This document shows, one piece after another, positions 8,108-16,708 of a stretch of DNA of 64,000 bases. Source of the DNA: Poriferisodalis sp965203655 (GTDB lineage: Bacteria > Actinomycetota > Acidimicrobiia > Acidimicrobiales > Poriferisodalaceae); assembly GCF_965203655.1 (NCBI RefSeq), contig NZ_CBDBDD010000004.1:248001-312000 (forward strand). The letters are read 5' to 3'. The notes beneath the pieces were generated by a model. It had not been told where the DNA came from and did no database searches. It worked only from the letters and a program-made list of their open reading frames with translations. Numbering within the stretch: the stretch's first letter is position 1; the number at the start of each line of letters is the position of its first letter. The translations under genes were made by a program, and so were the position numbers.

Positions 8108-10189
8108 ATGCGCTTGTTCTCACACCGCAAGCGAGCCGCAGCGGCGGGTCCGCTGCCCACCGAGCTGCTGCCCCGGCTCGCGCCCGGGACGCTCGATGCG
8201 AGGAAGGAATTGCCCGGCCCGCCGCCCGCACCGGCCTCACCGGGCGAGTGGGGCGTCGCCCATGTCTTCGGCGACATCGTCGACGTCTTCACAGCCTGCC
8301 GGACAGCGGACGTTCTGGCTGCGCCGGCGCCGATGCCGAGCGCACAAGCCGCAGTGGACAACATGCGCGGGTACTGCTTCTTCCTCGACGCCGACCTTGC
8401 GGGCATCTGTGAGCCGTCGCGGGAGTGCTGGACTGCAGAGCCGATCGAGGGGCACCGCAGCGCCATCGCCATCGTCGTGGGCCTGGGACGGCCCATCCGG
8501 CCCGGAGAGCCGGGCTACGACTGGATCGCCGGTTCCGAACAGGACAACGCCGACCTGCGCGCCACCGAGATCGCCACCGTGCTCACCCGCTATCTGGGCA
8601 CGCTCGGATATGCGGCCACCGCCCACACCGCAGCAGTCTCCGACGTGGACCGCTGCCGGGTCGGTCTCGAAGCCGGGGTGCTCGAGGCAGGGCGTCGTGG
8701 GCTCGGGCATCCCTTCCTGAAGCGGGGGTTCGCCATTGCAGTGGTGACGACGAATCTGGATCTCACCCCCGACGGCCCGCTCGCGCCGCGCAATGCCGTG
8801 CAGAACCTGCGCATCTCCCTCAAGCACTGGCTGGGTCGGGGCGGCACCCGACCGGGTTGGAGCCGCCTGGACGGGCGGCACCGGCCGTGGCACCTGGGCC
8901 GTTACCCGATGGAGAAGGTGAAGCGGGTCGACGAGCCGACCACGCTGGTCATCCCCGAAGAGGTCACGCGACCTGCGGCCCGCCACAACTTCTTCGTGCG
9001 GGCCGGCGCCGGCGACCTCGGTCCGCGCCCGCGCACCGAAGTGGCCCGCTTCATCCGCAAGGCGCCCCACGGCATCGCATCGCAGGAGATGCTGCGTCGG
9101 CTGGTTCCGCTGCAGCGGGGCGAGGCCGCCGCTGAGATCGGCCCTGGCGTCGGCGACGCCGGGACGAATGCCGACGCTGTCAAGGCGCTGGGACACTTCA
9201 TCGGCGCGGACATGACCGGCGTGTGCGAAGCGCCCGCCTACGCCTGGTATTCCCACCGTCCCGACGGCTCGCCGATCGAAGCCAGGCACCGCAACGCCAT
9301 CGTGTTCGTGCTCGATCAGGGCTTCGAGACCATGGAGGGCGCGTCGGGCGACGACTGGATCAGCGGCGCGCAGTCGATGCGCGCCTACCTGCGGGCGTCG
9401 ATCATCGCCAACGCGATTGCCGCGCAGATCCGCCGGCTCGGCTACGACGCGCAGGCACACACCGCCGCCGACGACGAGATCAACCACATCCCGCTGCTGC
9501 TGTCGGCGGGCATCGGGGAGCTGTCGCGCATCGGCGAGCTGGTGCTGAACCCCTTCGTGGGCCCTCGCTTCAAGTCGGGTGCCATCACCACCGACATGCC
9601 GCTGACGCCGGACCGGCCGATCGACTTCGGGCTGCAGGACTTCTGTACCAAGTGCACCAAGTGCGCCCGCGAGTGTCCTGTGGGGGCCATCCGATTCGGC
9701 GACAAGGTGATGTTCAACGGCTACGAGATGTGGAAGCCCGACGTGGACCGCTGCGCCCGCTACCGCATCACCAACATGCGCGGCTCGGCCTGCGGGCGCT
9801 GCATGAAGACCTGCCCCTACAACGTCGAGGGAGTGCTGGCGGAGCGTCCGTTCCAGTGGGCGGCGATGAAGCTGCCGTTCGCCCGCTCCTGGATTGCACG
9901 GCTCGACGACAAGCTGGGCCGCGGCGAGATCAACCCGACCAAGAAGTGGTGGGTGGATATCGAGGTGCTCGAGGACACGCCGGTCGAGCCGCCGAAGGGC
10001 GCGAACACGAGGGGCCTCAACCTCGAGCGCAAGCCGCGAGACGAATCGGGCTTCGCGATGTTCCCGCCCGAGATGGCCCCGCCCGGCCCAGACGGGATGA
10101 CGACGTTCCCGCTGGACCGCGAGGCCGGCATCGCAGCGTCGCAGGAGGCCGAAACACCCGGGGCAGCACGGGAGCGCATCAACGGGTAG
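8108..10189 (+). CDS. Reductive-dehalogenase-like iron-sulfur protein with duplicated N-terminal domain
   Basis: 693 residues, soluble: no Tat signal and no membrane segment. Two related domains are visible, about 85-240 (GHR.AIAIVVGLG, DWIAGSEQ, GYAATAHTAA) and about 370-505 (ARHRNAIVFVLDQG, DWISGAQS, GYDAQAHTAA). The second continues into two 4Fe-4S motifs: C513, C516, C519, C523-Pro, and C549 then C562, C565, C569-Pro. This matches the nitroreductase-like corrinoid domain plus bacterioferredoxin module of reductive dehalogenases and epoxyqueuosine reductase. The first copy has lost its Fe-S part. Cobalamin binding is inferred from the family. Inferred role: corrinoid-dependent reductive removal of a halogen or other leaving group in the cytoplasm. 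A purine-rich GAGGTAAGG precedes the ATG. A non-dehalogenating reductase is quite possible. Confidence 0.8.
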   Translation: MRLFSHRKRAAAAGPLPTELLPRLAPGTLDARKELPGPPPAPASPGEWGVAHVFGDIVDVFTACRTADVLAAPAPMPSAQAAVDNMRGYCFFLDADLAGICEPSRECWTAEPIEGHRSAIAIVVGLGRPIRPGEPGYDWIAGSEQDNADLRATEIATVLTRYLGTLGYAATAHTAAVSDVDRCRVGLEAGVLEAGRRGLGHPFLKRGFAIAVVTTNLDLTPDGPLAPRNAVQNLRISLKHWLGRGGTRPGWSRLDGRHRPWHLGRYPMEKVKRVDEPTTLVIPEEVTRPAARHNFFVRAGAGDLGPRPRTEVARFIRKAPHGIASQEMLRRLVPLQRGEAAAEIGPGVGDAGTNADAVKALGHFIGADMTGVCEAPAYAWYSHRPDGSPIEARHRNAIVFVLDQGFETMEGASGDDWISGAQSMRAYLRASIIANAIAAQIRRLGYDAQAHTAADDEINHIPLLLSAGIGELSRIGELVLNPFVGPRFKSGAITTDMPLTPDRPIDFGLQDFCTKCTKCARECPVGAIRFGDKVMFNGYEMWKPDVDRCARYRITNMRGSACGRCMKTCPYNVEGVLAERPFQWAAMKLPFARSWIARLDDKLGRGEINPTKKWWVDIEVLEDTPVEPPKGANTRGLNLERKPRDESGFAMFPPEMAPPGPDGMTTFPLDREAGIAASQEAETPGAARERING

Positions 10190-10257
10190 CCGCCCGAAGC
10201 ACGCAACTACCAACTCGAGCCTGCGAGGCACGTGAGATCCTGGGAGGGGAGAATCTG

Positions 10258-11298
10258 ATGGCCGAAGTCCGTGGTGCTCACTTGGTGGGCAGCGCCCCAG
10301 TTTCGGAACCGGACGAGTTGTTCGCGCTCGTCCGCGACCATCTCGCGAGCCACCTGCGCCGCGTGCCCGACGGCGAAGTCGGCGAACGGGACACCTGGAT
10401 CGCTTGGCAGTTTCCCAAGCTGGCACAGTGCCCCCAGCTCGAGACCCGTTCGGTGAACTCGGCGTACCTGGGACGCGAGATTCCCCAACACCAGGTGATT
10501 GACGGTGCCGGGCCGCTCGAACTCGTCGATCTGGGGTATGCCGAGGCAGCGCTCGCTTCGTGGGAGCGATTCGAGGCGGCGCAGCGCGCTGGCACGCTGC
10601 CTGAGAACGTGCGCTTCATGGTGGGACTGCCGTCACCGCTCAGTGTGGTCACCATCTATGTCGCGCCGAACTCCCGCCCGGCCGTGCTCGAAGCGTGGAC
10701 CGCTGCCATGGAAGCCCAGCTGCAGCGCATTCTCGACGGCATCCCGAGCGATCGGCTGGCCATCCAGTGGGAGGTGTGCATCGAGTTCGGGATTCTCGAA
10801 GGTCTGTGGACCTACCAGGACACCGGCAGCGGTGGCACAGCGGCTCGCGACGGCATCGCACAGCACATCGTCCACCTCGGCAACCTGGTGCCAGGCGAAG
10901 TCGAAATGGGCTACCACCTGTGCTACGGCGACGCCGGCCATCAGCACTTCGTCGAACCGAGCGACACCGGACACTTGGCATGGGCGGCCCAGACGCTGCT
11001 GGAGCAGGTGAACAGGCGCATCGACTGGATCCACCTGCCGGTGCCGAGGCAGCGAGACGACGACGCGTACTTCGAGGCGCTGGGAGCGGTGGAGATTCCC
11101 GACGAGACCGAGCTGTACCTCGGGCTGGTGCATGCGACGGGCGGCGAAGAGGGAACTCGCCAGCGCATTGCCACCGCGTCGCGGCATGTGTCCCGATTCG
11201 GCCTCGCCACCGAGTGCGGATTCGGGCGTCGCCCGTTGTCCCAGATCCCTGCGTTGCTCGACCAGCACGCAGCGCTCAGCGAACCCTGGACGCCGTGA
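10258..11298 (+). CDS. MetE-like (cobalamin-independent methionine synthase-related) protein
   Basis: 346 residues, about half of full MetE and the size of MetE C-terminal-domain proteins. A His-Leu-Cys motif (H220, C222 in GYHLCYGDAG) and a late Cys (C320 in ATECGFGRRP) line up with the zinc ligands His-x-Cys and Cys of MetE, in a UROD/MetE-like barrel. Such proteins hold a thiol on zinc for alkyl transfer. The ATG at 10258 sits right after a GGGAGGGGAG ribosome binding site; an earlier in-frame start would run back through the previous gene. It stands 69 bp behind the reductive-dehalogenase-like gene and may act with it, for instance in thiol or methyl transfer, but this is guesswork. Confidence 0.75.
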   Translation: MAEVRGAHLVGSAPVSEPDELFALVRDHLASHLRRVPDGEVGERDTWIAWQFPKLAQCPQLETRSVNSAYLGREIPQHQVIDGAGPLELVDLGYAEAALASWERFEAAQRAGTLPENVRFMVGLPSPLSVVTIYVAPNSRPAVLEAWTAAMEAQLQRILDGIPSDRLAIQWEVCIEFGILEGLWTYQDTGSGGTAARDGIAQHIVHLGNLVPGEVEMGYHLCYGDAGHQHFVEPSDTGHLAWAAQTLLEQVNRRIDWIHLPVPRQRDDDAYFEALGAVEIPDETELYLGLVHATGGEEGTRQRIATASRHVSRFGLATECGFGRRPLSQIPALLDQHAALSEPWTP

Positions 11299-11392
11299 TC
11301 TGCCCTCCACGCTCCGGTGCCTTCGCCCGGGAGAGACCTCCGAGAGGCGAGCACTAGCATCGCCCGAGGCGGCGAGGCCGGGAGGTGCGGCG

Positions 11393-12259
11393 GTGCAGTT
11401 CTGCAGGGTTCGCAGCGTCGCCGAGGCGGTTGACGAGCTGAGTCGCTGGGGCACCGAGGGGCGGATCCTGGCAGGCGGAACCGACGTGATGCCGGCGCAC
11501 CTGCGTGGCGAGCTGTCACCGGCTGCCTTGATCGACATCAGCGGGATCGACGGCTTGCAGGGCATCTCCGAGGTCGGCGGTGTCACCAGCATCGGCGCGC
11601 TGGTCACCCTGCGTCGGCTTGCGATGGCCTCGCTTGTTCAGTTGCGGCACCCGGCGCTGGCGCAGGCGGCTGCGTCGGTCGGGGCGTGGCAGACCCAGAC
11701 CGTGGCCACGCTAGGCGGCAACATCTGCTCAGCAGCGGCAACAGCCGACACGCTGCCCGCCCTGCTCGTCGCCGATGCGCATCTGATGCTGGTGTCGAAA
11801 TCGGGCCGGCGACGCATGGGGCTGGAGGAGTTCCTCGAAGGCCCCGGCGCGACGGCCCTGCGGCCGACCGAACTGCTGCGGGCCGTCGAGGTGGAGCCGC
11901 TCCCCGAACGCGGCGCCGAGGGGTACGTGAAGGTGAGTCGTCGCAGTGCCATGGATCTTGCGATGGTGGGCTTGGCGCTCCGGCTGTCGGTGACGCCGAG
12001 CGGGGTGATCAGCGGCGCACGGATTGCGATGTGCGGCGGAGCCCGCGCAGCACACAGGGTGCCGGTAGCGGAGTCGGTGCTGCTGGGCAGCCAGCTCAGC
12101 GGCGATACCGACCTGTTCGGTGCTGCCGGCGAGGAGTTGTCCCGTGCTGTGGGGCCTGCAGTGTCCCCCGAAGCGCAGTACCGCCGGCGTGTGCTGCGGG
12201 GTCTGTTCGGCCGGCTGGCCCGACAATGCACTGCGCAGATCCCAGGGGCGAGCGGCTGA
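11393..12259 (+). CDS. Molybdenum hydroxylase FAD-binding subunit (CoxM-like)
   Basis: 288 residues. ILAGGTDVMP near 25-35 and TLGGNICSAAA near 105 are the two FAD-pyrophosphate loops of the CO dehydrogenase/xanthine dehydrogenase FAD subunit, and the C-terminal part matches the CO_deh_flav_C domain. It would pass electrons from the 2Fe-2S subunit to an acceptor such as NAD or a quinone. The GTG at 11393 follows a GGGAGG site and starts directly before the first strand; a much longer upstream frame runs through the previous gene and is not used. It is the first gene of a CoxM-CoxS-CoxL type set with stop/start overlaps. Confidence 0.9.
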   Translation: MQFCRVRSVAEAVDELSRWGTEGRILAGGTDVMPAHLRGELSPAALIDISGIDGLQGISEVGGVTSIGALVTLRRLAMASLVQLRHPALAQAAASVGAWQTQTVATLGGNICSAAATADTLPALLVADAHLMLVSKSGRRRMGLEEFLEGPGATALRPTELLRAVEVEPLPERGAEGYVKVSRRSAMDLAMVGLALRLSVTPSGVISGARIAMCGGARAAHRVPVAESVLLGSQLSGDTDLFGAAGEELSRAVGPAVSPEAQYRRRVLRGLFGRLARQCTAQIPGASG

Positions 12260-12750
12260 TGCCGGTGTCGCCTTCAGAGCGAGACGTGACGATCCGGCTC
12301 GTGGTCAATGACCGCGCACACCAGCTCGACGTGGATGCGGGCGAGACGCTCCTGGGAACCCTGCGGGAACGGCTGGGGTTCACGGGGCCGAAGGAAGCCT
12401 GCTGGGAAGGCGAATGCGGTGCCTGCACCGTGCTGGTGGACGGCGGACCGGTGGCGTCATGCATCCTGGCGGCAGGCTCGACGAGCGGTCGGGTCGTCCG
12501 CACTGTCGAGGGGCTTGCCGGAGCGGCCGAGCTGACGACGCTGCAGCAGGCATTCGTACGCCACGCGGCAGTGCAGTGCGGCTACTGCACGCCCGGCGTG
12601 CTCATGGTGCTCACTGCCCTGCTGGACGACGTTCCCGAACCCACCGAGACTGACATCCGCCGGGCGCTCGCAGGCAACATCTGCCGCTGCACCGGGTACC
12701 AGCAGATAGTCGAAGCAGCACTGGATGCTGCGCGTGCGGTGCAGCCATGA
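12259..12750 (+). CDS. Molybdenum hydroxylase 2Fe-2S subunit (CoxS-like)
   Basis: 163 residues with both [2Fe-2S] clusters: plant-ferredoxin type Cys48, Cys53, Cys56 and Cys68, then Cys107, Cys110 (CGYCTPG) and Cys142, Cys144 (CRCTGY) in the helical domain. It carries electrons from the molybdenum site to FAD. ATG at 12259 overlaps the stop of the FAD subunit (TGATG), and its own stop overlaps the start of the Mo subunit (ATGA), so the three are translationally coupled and surely form one enzyme. Confidence 0.95.
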   Translation: MPVSPSERDVTIRLVVNDRAHQLDVDAGETLLGTLRERLGFTGPKEACWEGECGACTVLVDGGPVASCILAAGSTSGRVVRTVEGLAGAAELTTLQQAFVRHAAVQCGYCTPGVLMVLTALLDDVPEPTETDIRRALAGNICRCTGYQQIVEAALDAARAVQP

Positions 12751-15083
12751 GCGTCGTGGGGACCAGCCCCGATCGCAGCGATGCCGACACGAAGCTGCGC
12801 GGCCAGGCAATCTTCGGAGCTGACCTGTCAAGAACCGGGATGCTGTGGGCGGCGGTTGCTCGATCGCCTGTTGCAGCCGGTCGGATCCGGGGGATCGACC
12901 CAGCGCCCGCACTCAGGATCAAGGGGGTACTCGAGGTCCTGACGTCGGCGGACGTGCCGGACTGGCGAACCGGTGTGATCGTGTCGGACACCCCCGTGCT
13001 GGCCGCGGATTATGTGGCCTACGAGGGCGAGCCGGTTGCGATCGTGGTTGCCGAGAGCCGAGCGGCTGCCGAGGCCGGCGCTCGGGCTGTGGCACTCGAC
13101 ATCGAGACGGCCGAGCCCGTCTCCACGCCCGAGCAGGCCCTCGCCCCCGGTGCGCGCCTGGTGCATCCCGATTGGAACCGCTTCGCCGTCGCGGGCGGTG
13201 CCGACATCGGGCGTGACGGCAACGTGGTCGCGGAAGTCGTGCACGATCCAGGCGACCTCGATGAGGCATTCACCGCGGCCGACATCGTGGTGGAGGGCAC
13301 CTACCGCACGCCCCGGCAGTACCAGGCGCACCTAGAGCCCAAGATGGCGCTCGCCACCTACGAATCGGGCCGCTACACCATCGAGGTATCCCACCAGTAC
13401 CCGTTCCGCCTACGTGACCGTGTCGCCCAGATCTTGGGTGTCGCACCGTCCGCGGTGCGAGTGGTCGGCCATCACATAGGCGGGGGATTCGGGGCAAAGC
13501 TCGACGTGAGCCTCGAAGCGTTCGCCGCGCTGCTGGCCCGCCGTTTTCGACGCCCCGTGCGCATGCAGCACACTGCACTCGAAGAACGCCTGGTGGCGCC
13601 GTGCCGCGCCAACGCGATCGTGGCGGTGCGTTCGGCGGTGCGGCACGACGGCACCATTCTGGCAACCGATGTGGAGATCGTGTCCGACAGCGGTGCTTAC
13701 GCCAACAACGGCCCGGCGCTGTCGTCGATTCCCATGTTCGTTTTCGGGTCGATCTACCGGGTCGGCACGGCGCGTATCCGGACACGCAACGTGTACACGA
13801 ACACGGCGCCGACCGGTGCCTACCGGGGCGTCAACGGACCGTGGCTGGTGTTCGCCAACGAGCGGCACATGGACGCGATCGCCGACGCGCTCGGCCGTGA
13901 CCGCCGGGAGTTCCGGCTGGAATCGTTGGCTCGCGACGGCGATCTGATGCGCAACGGCCAGCCGCTCGTGGAGGCGTCGATCCTGCGGGAAGCATTCGAT
14001 CGGGTGGACGAGCTGGCGCCCTGGCGCGACATCGTGTCGCGCAATCAGAGACAGCGGGACGCCGCCGGACGCAGTTCGCAGCCGGTTGGGGCTGGCACAG
14101 ATGTGCTGCGCGGCACGGGACAGGCAGCAGCGATCTGGCTGACGAATCCGATGCCCGGTCACGCGACCGTCAAGCTGAACGAGGACGGCACTGCCACGGT
14201 GATCACCTCGGCGACCGAGAACGGCTCGGGCGCAGTGGCCACTGGCCTGCGCCAGATCGCCGCCGAGGCGCTCGGTCTTGCTGCTGACGCTGTGACGATC
14301 ACCATGCCCGACACAGACGCCACGGGGTACGACGCCGGTTCGCAGGGCAGTCGGACCACCCACGTTGTCGGCCGGGCCATCGCCGACGCTTCAGCCGACG
14401 TTCGCAGCCAAGTGCTGGACCGGGCAAGCCAGATGCTGGAAGCGGCTCCCGAGGATCTAGTGATCGCCGGCGGCGTCGTGACGGTTGCGGGCGTGCCCGC
14501 TGCCAGCCTGACGCTTGGTGCGGTCGCACAAGCGGCCACCTGGTCCGACGGGCCAATCACGGCGGGGGCTTCCTATGTCACCCCGACGCCGCCGCACGAT
14601 CCCATGTGCGCCACCGGCATGCTGATCAAGGGATGGCCGACGCCCACCTACCACCTGCACCAGGCCGAGGTGAGCGTCGACCCGGTCACCGGCAGGGTCA
14701 CCGTCGACCGGTACGTGGTGTGCCAGGAGGTGGGCCGGGCCATACACCCCGACGCCATCGCCGGACAGATCCAGGGCGGAGTCGCCCAGGGCTTGGGCTT
14801 CGCGTTGAGCGAGCGTGTCGATCTGGACCACGGTCGCTACGTCCTGCGCACGTTCAAAGCACACGGCTTGCCGCTGGCGGAAGATGTCCCGAAGGTGGAG
14901 ATGATCGTGATGGAACACGCCGACGCTGCCGGGCCCTACGGAGCGAAGGGCGCTGCCGAGCCCCCGATCGTCCCGGTGGCGGCTGCGGTGGCCAATGCTG
15001 TCTCCGATGCCATCGGCGTGCCGTTTGACACGTTGCCGATCACTCCCGAAGCGGTGCTGGAGGCTCTGGAGCGGGCATCGTGA
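12747..15083 (+). CDS. Molybdenum hydroxylase large (molybdopterin) subunit (CoxL-like, non-CODH)
   Basis: 778 residues: an aldehyde-oxidase a/b hammerhead domain first, then the Mo-binding domain. HIGGGFGAKLD is the Q-loop near the cofactor, PTGAYRGVNGPW the second cofactor segment, and KGAAEPP near the C-terminus supplies the catalytic Glu. The AYRCSFR loop of true (form I) CO dehydrogenase is absent, so this is a hydroxylase for an organic substrate, such as an N-heterocycle or aldehyde. It overlaps the 2Fe-2S gene (ATGA) and the hydantoinase gene behind it (GTGA), which suggests that the hydroxylated product is a ring for the hydantoinase to open. Substrate not known. Confidence 0.93.
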   Translation: MSVVGTSPDRSDADTKLRGQAIFGADLSRTGMLWAAVARSPVAAGRIRGIDPAPALRIKGVLEVLTSADVPDWRTGVIVSDTPVLAADYVAYEGEPVAIVVAESRAAAEAGARAVALDIETAEPVSTPEQALAPGARLVHPDWNRFAVAGGADIGRDGNVVAEVVHDPGDLDEAFTAADIVVEGTYRTPRQYQAHLEPKMALATYESGRYTIEVSHQYPFRLRDRVAQILGVAPSAVRVVGHHIGGGFGAKLDVSLEAFAALLARRFRRPVRMQHTALEERLVAPCRANAIVAVRSAVRHDGTILATDVEIVSDSGAYANNGPALSSIPMFVFGSIYRVGTARIRTRNVYTNTAPTGAYRGVNGPWLVFANERHMDAIADALGRDRREFRLESLARDGDLMRNGQPLVEASILREAFDRVDELAPWRDIVSRNQRQRDAAGRSSQPVGAGTDVLRGTGQAAAIWLTNPMPGHATVKLNEDGTATVITSATENGSGAVATGLRQIAAEALGLAADAVTITMPDTDATGYDAGSQGSRTTHVVGRAIADASADVRSQVLDRASQMLEAAPEDLVIAGGVVTVAGVPAASLTLGAVAQAATWSDGPITAGASYVTPTPPHDPMCATGMLIKGWPTPTYHLHQAEVSVDPVTGRVTVDRYVVCQEVGRAIHPDAIAGQIQGGVAQGLGFALSERVDLDHGRYVLRTFKAHGLPLAEDVPKVEMIVMEHADAAGPYGAKGAAEPPIVPVAAAVANAVSDAIGVPFDTLPITPEAVLEALERAS

Positions 15084-16708
15084 GCTCAACGCAGCCGGCG
15101 GCGCCTGGAACGTTGCGCATCGGCGTGGACGTGGGCGGCACCAACACCGACGCGGTCGCCATGTCCGGTAGCGAGGTCGCGGGGTGGTCCAAGGCGGTCA
15201 CGACACCTGAGGTGACTGACGGCATCGTGACCGCTGTCCGGGCGGTGCTCGACGACTGCGGCGCGTCGCCCGATGCGATCGGTGCGGTCATGATCGGCAC
15301 GACGCACTTCACCAACGCCCTGGTGGAGGGTCGCCGCCTCGTGCCCACCGCAGTGGTGCGACTCGGGCTTCCCGCCACGCGAGGACTGCCGCCGTTCATC
15401 GACTGGCCCGAGCGCCTGCGGGCAGTGCTCGGCGACCACGTCTATCTCTGCCATGGCGGCCACGAGTTCGACGGTCGGCTGATCAGCCCCATCGATCACG
15501 ACGAGCTGCGAGCTGCAGCACACGACATCGTCTCGAAGGGCGTGGGCTCGGTGGCGGTGGCCTCGGTCTTCTCACCAGTTGACGCCAGCTTCGAGGCTGA
15601 GGCCCGTGACGTATTGGCAGACGAAGCACCGGAACTCGACATCAGCCTGTCCAGCGAGATCGGCCGGCTGGGGCTGCTCGAACGTGAGAACGCGGCCGTC
15701 GTGAATGCGTGCCTGCGACCGCTCGCCGAGCGCACCGTGTCCGGGCTGATCGGGGCGCTGGTCGAGCTTGGCCTCGACTGCCCGCTGCACGTCAGCCAGA
15801 ACGACGGCACGTTGATGAGCGCCGACTTCGCCCGCCGCTACCCGGTGGCCACGTTTGCATCAGGCCCCACCAATTCAATGCGGGGAGCGGCATTCCTGAG
15901 CGGTATCCGGGACGGGGTGGTCATCGACGTGGGGGGCACGACGTCTGATGTGGGCGTGCTGGTGCACGGCTTCCCCCGAGAGGCCTCGACGGCGGTCTCG
16001 GTCGCGGGAGTGCGCACGAACTTCCGGATGCCCGACGTCCTCTCGCTGGGACTCGGCGGCGGGAGTCTGGTGCGCTCCGGCAACAGCACCGACGGAGATG
16101 GCGGCGACGTGACTGTCGGGCCCGACAGCGTCGGTTACGAGCTCACCGATCGGGCGCTGGTGTTCGGCGGCGGCGAGCTCACCGCTACGGACATTGCCGC
16201 TGCTGCGGGCATGGCTGACATCGGCGATCGGGGCCCGGTCAGCGACGTGGACGCTGGGCTGGTGGGCGATGCGGTCGAATGCATGCAGGACATGCTGGCC
16301 ACCGCAGTCGAGCAGATGAAGACGTCTGCCGACCCTGTGCCGGTCGTGGTGGTCGGCGGCGGGGGAGTGCTGGTGCGCGACGGCCTGGCGGGAGCATCGG
16401 AGACGATCCGGCCCGACTACTTCTCGGTTGCCAGCGCCATCGGCGCAGCCATCGCCCAGGTCGGTGCCGAGACCGACCGGGTGTACTCGATGGCATCCAT
16501 GACCCGCGACGAGGCGATGGCCGAGGCCCGTTCGGTCACCTCCCAGCGTGCCATCGACGCGGGCGCCGACGCGGCCACCGTCGAGATCACCGACATCGAC
16601 GAGATCCCGCTCACCTACCTGCCGTCGAATGCCATACGGATCCGGGCGAAAGCGGTCGGCGACCTTGCCGCACGCAACGGCGCATCCAGCGGGAGGGCTG
16701 GCACATGA
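15080..16708 (+). CDS. Hydantoinase A / oxoprolinase family protein (HyuA-type)
   Basis: 542 residues. Two phosphate-binding loops of the actin-like ATPase fold are clear: DVGGTNTD at 17-24 and DVGGTTSD at 283-290, with LGLGGGSLV behind. Family members open hydantoin, oxoproline or related five-membered rings with ATP. No HyuB partner is present in the window; shorter HyuA proteins of this size are often found with DUF917 proteins, and one is encoded convergently at 17776. The GTG start overlaps the stop of the molybdenum hydroxylase large subunit. Inferred role: ATP-driven opening of a lactam or imide ring made by the preceding enzyme. Confidence 0.88.
   Translation: MSSTQPAAPGTLRIGVDVGGTNTDAVAMSGSEVAGWSKAVTTPEVTDGIVTAVRAVLDDCGASPDAIGAVMIGTTHFTNALVEGRRLVPTAVVRLGLPATRGLPPFIDWPERLRAVLGDHVYLCHGGHEFDGRLISPIDHDELRAAAHDIVSKGVGSVAVASVFSPVDASFEAEARDVLADEAPELDISLSSEIGRLGLLERENAAVVNACLRPLAERTVSGLIGALVELGLDCPLHVSQNDGTLMSADFARRYPVATFASGPTNSMRGAAFLSGIRDGVVIDVGGTTSDVGVLVHGFPREASTAVSVAGVRTNFRMPDVLSLGLGGGSLVRSGNSTDGDGGDVTVGPDSVGYELTDRALVFGGGELTATDIAAAAGMADIGDRGPVSDVDAGLVGDAVECMQDMLATAVEQMKTSADPVPVVVVGGGGVLVRDGLAGASETIRPDYFSVASAIGAAIAQVGAETDRVYSMASMTRDEAMAEARSVTSQRAIDAGADAATVEITDIDEIPLTYLPSNAIRIRAKAVGDLAARNGASSGRAGT

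Noticed and set aside
8237..10426. Minus-strand open frame of about 730 codons opposite the reductive-dehalogenase-like gene
   Set aside because: Low-complexity shadow frame; the plus-strand product has two intact 4Fe-4S motifs and domain structure.
11393..15083. Aerobic CO dehydrogenase (coxMSL), suggested by the M-S-L gene order
   Set aside because: The large subunit has AYRGVNG where form I CO dehydrogenase has the AYRCSFR loop with the Cu-ligand Cys, so CO oxidation is not supported.
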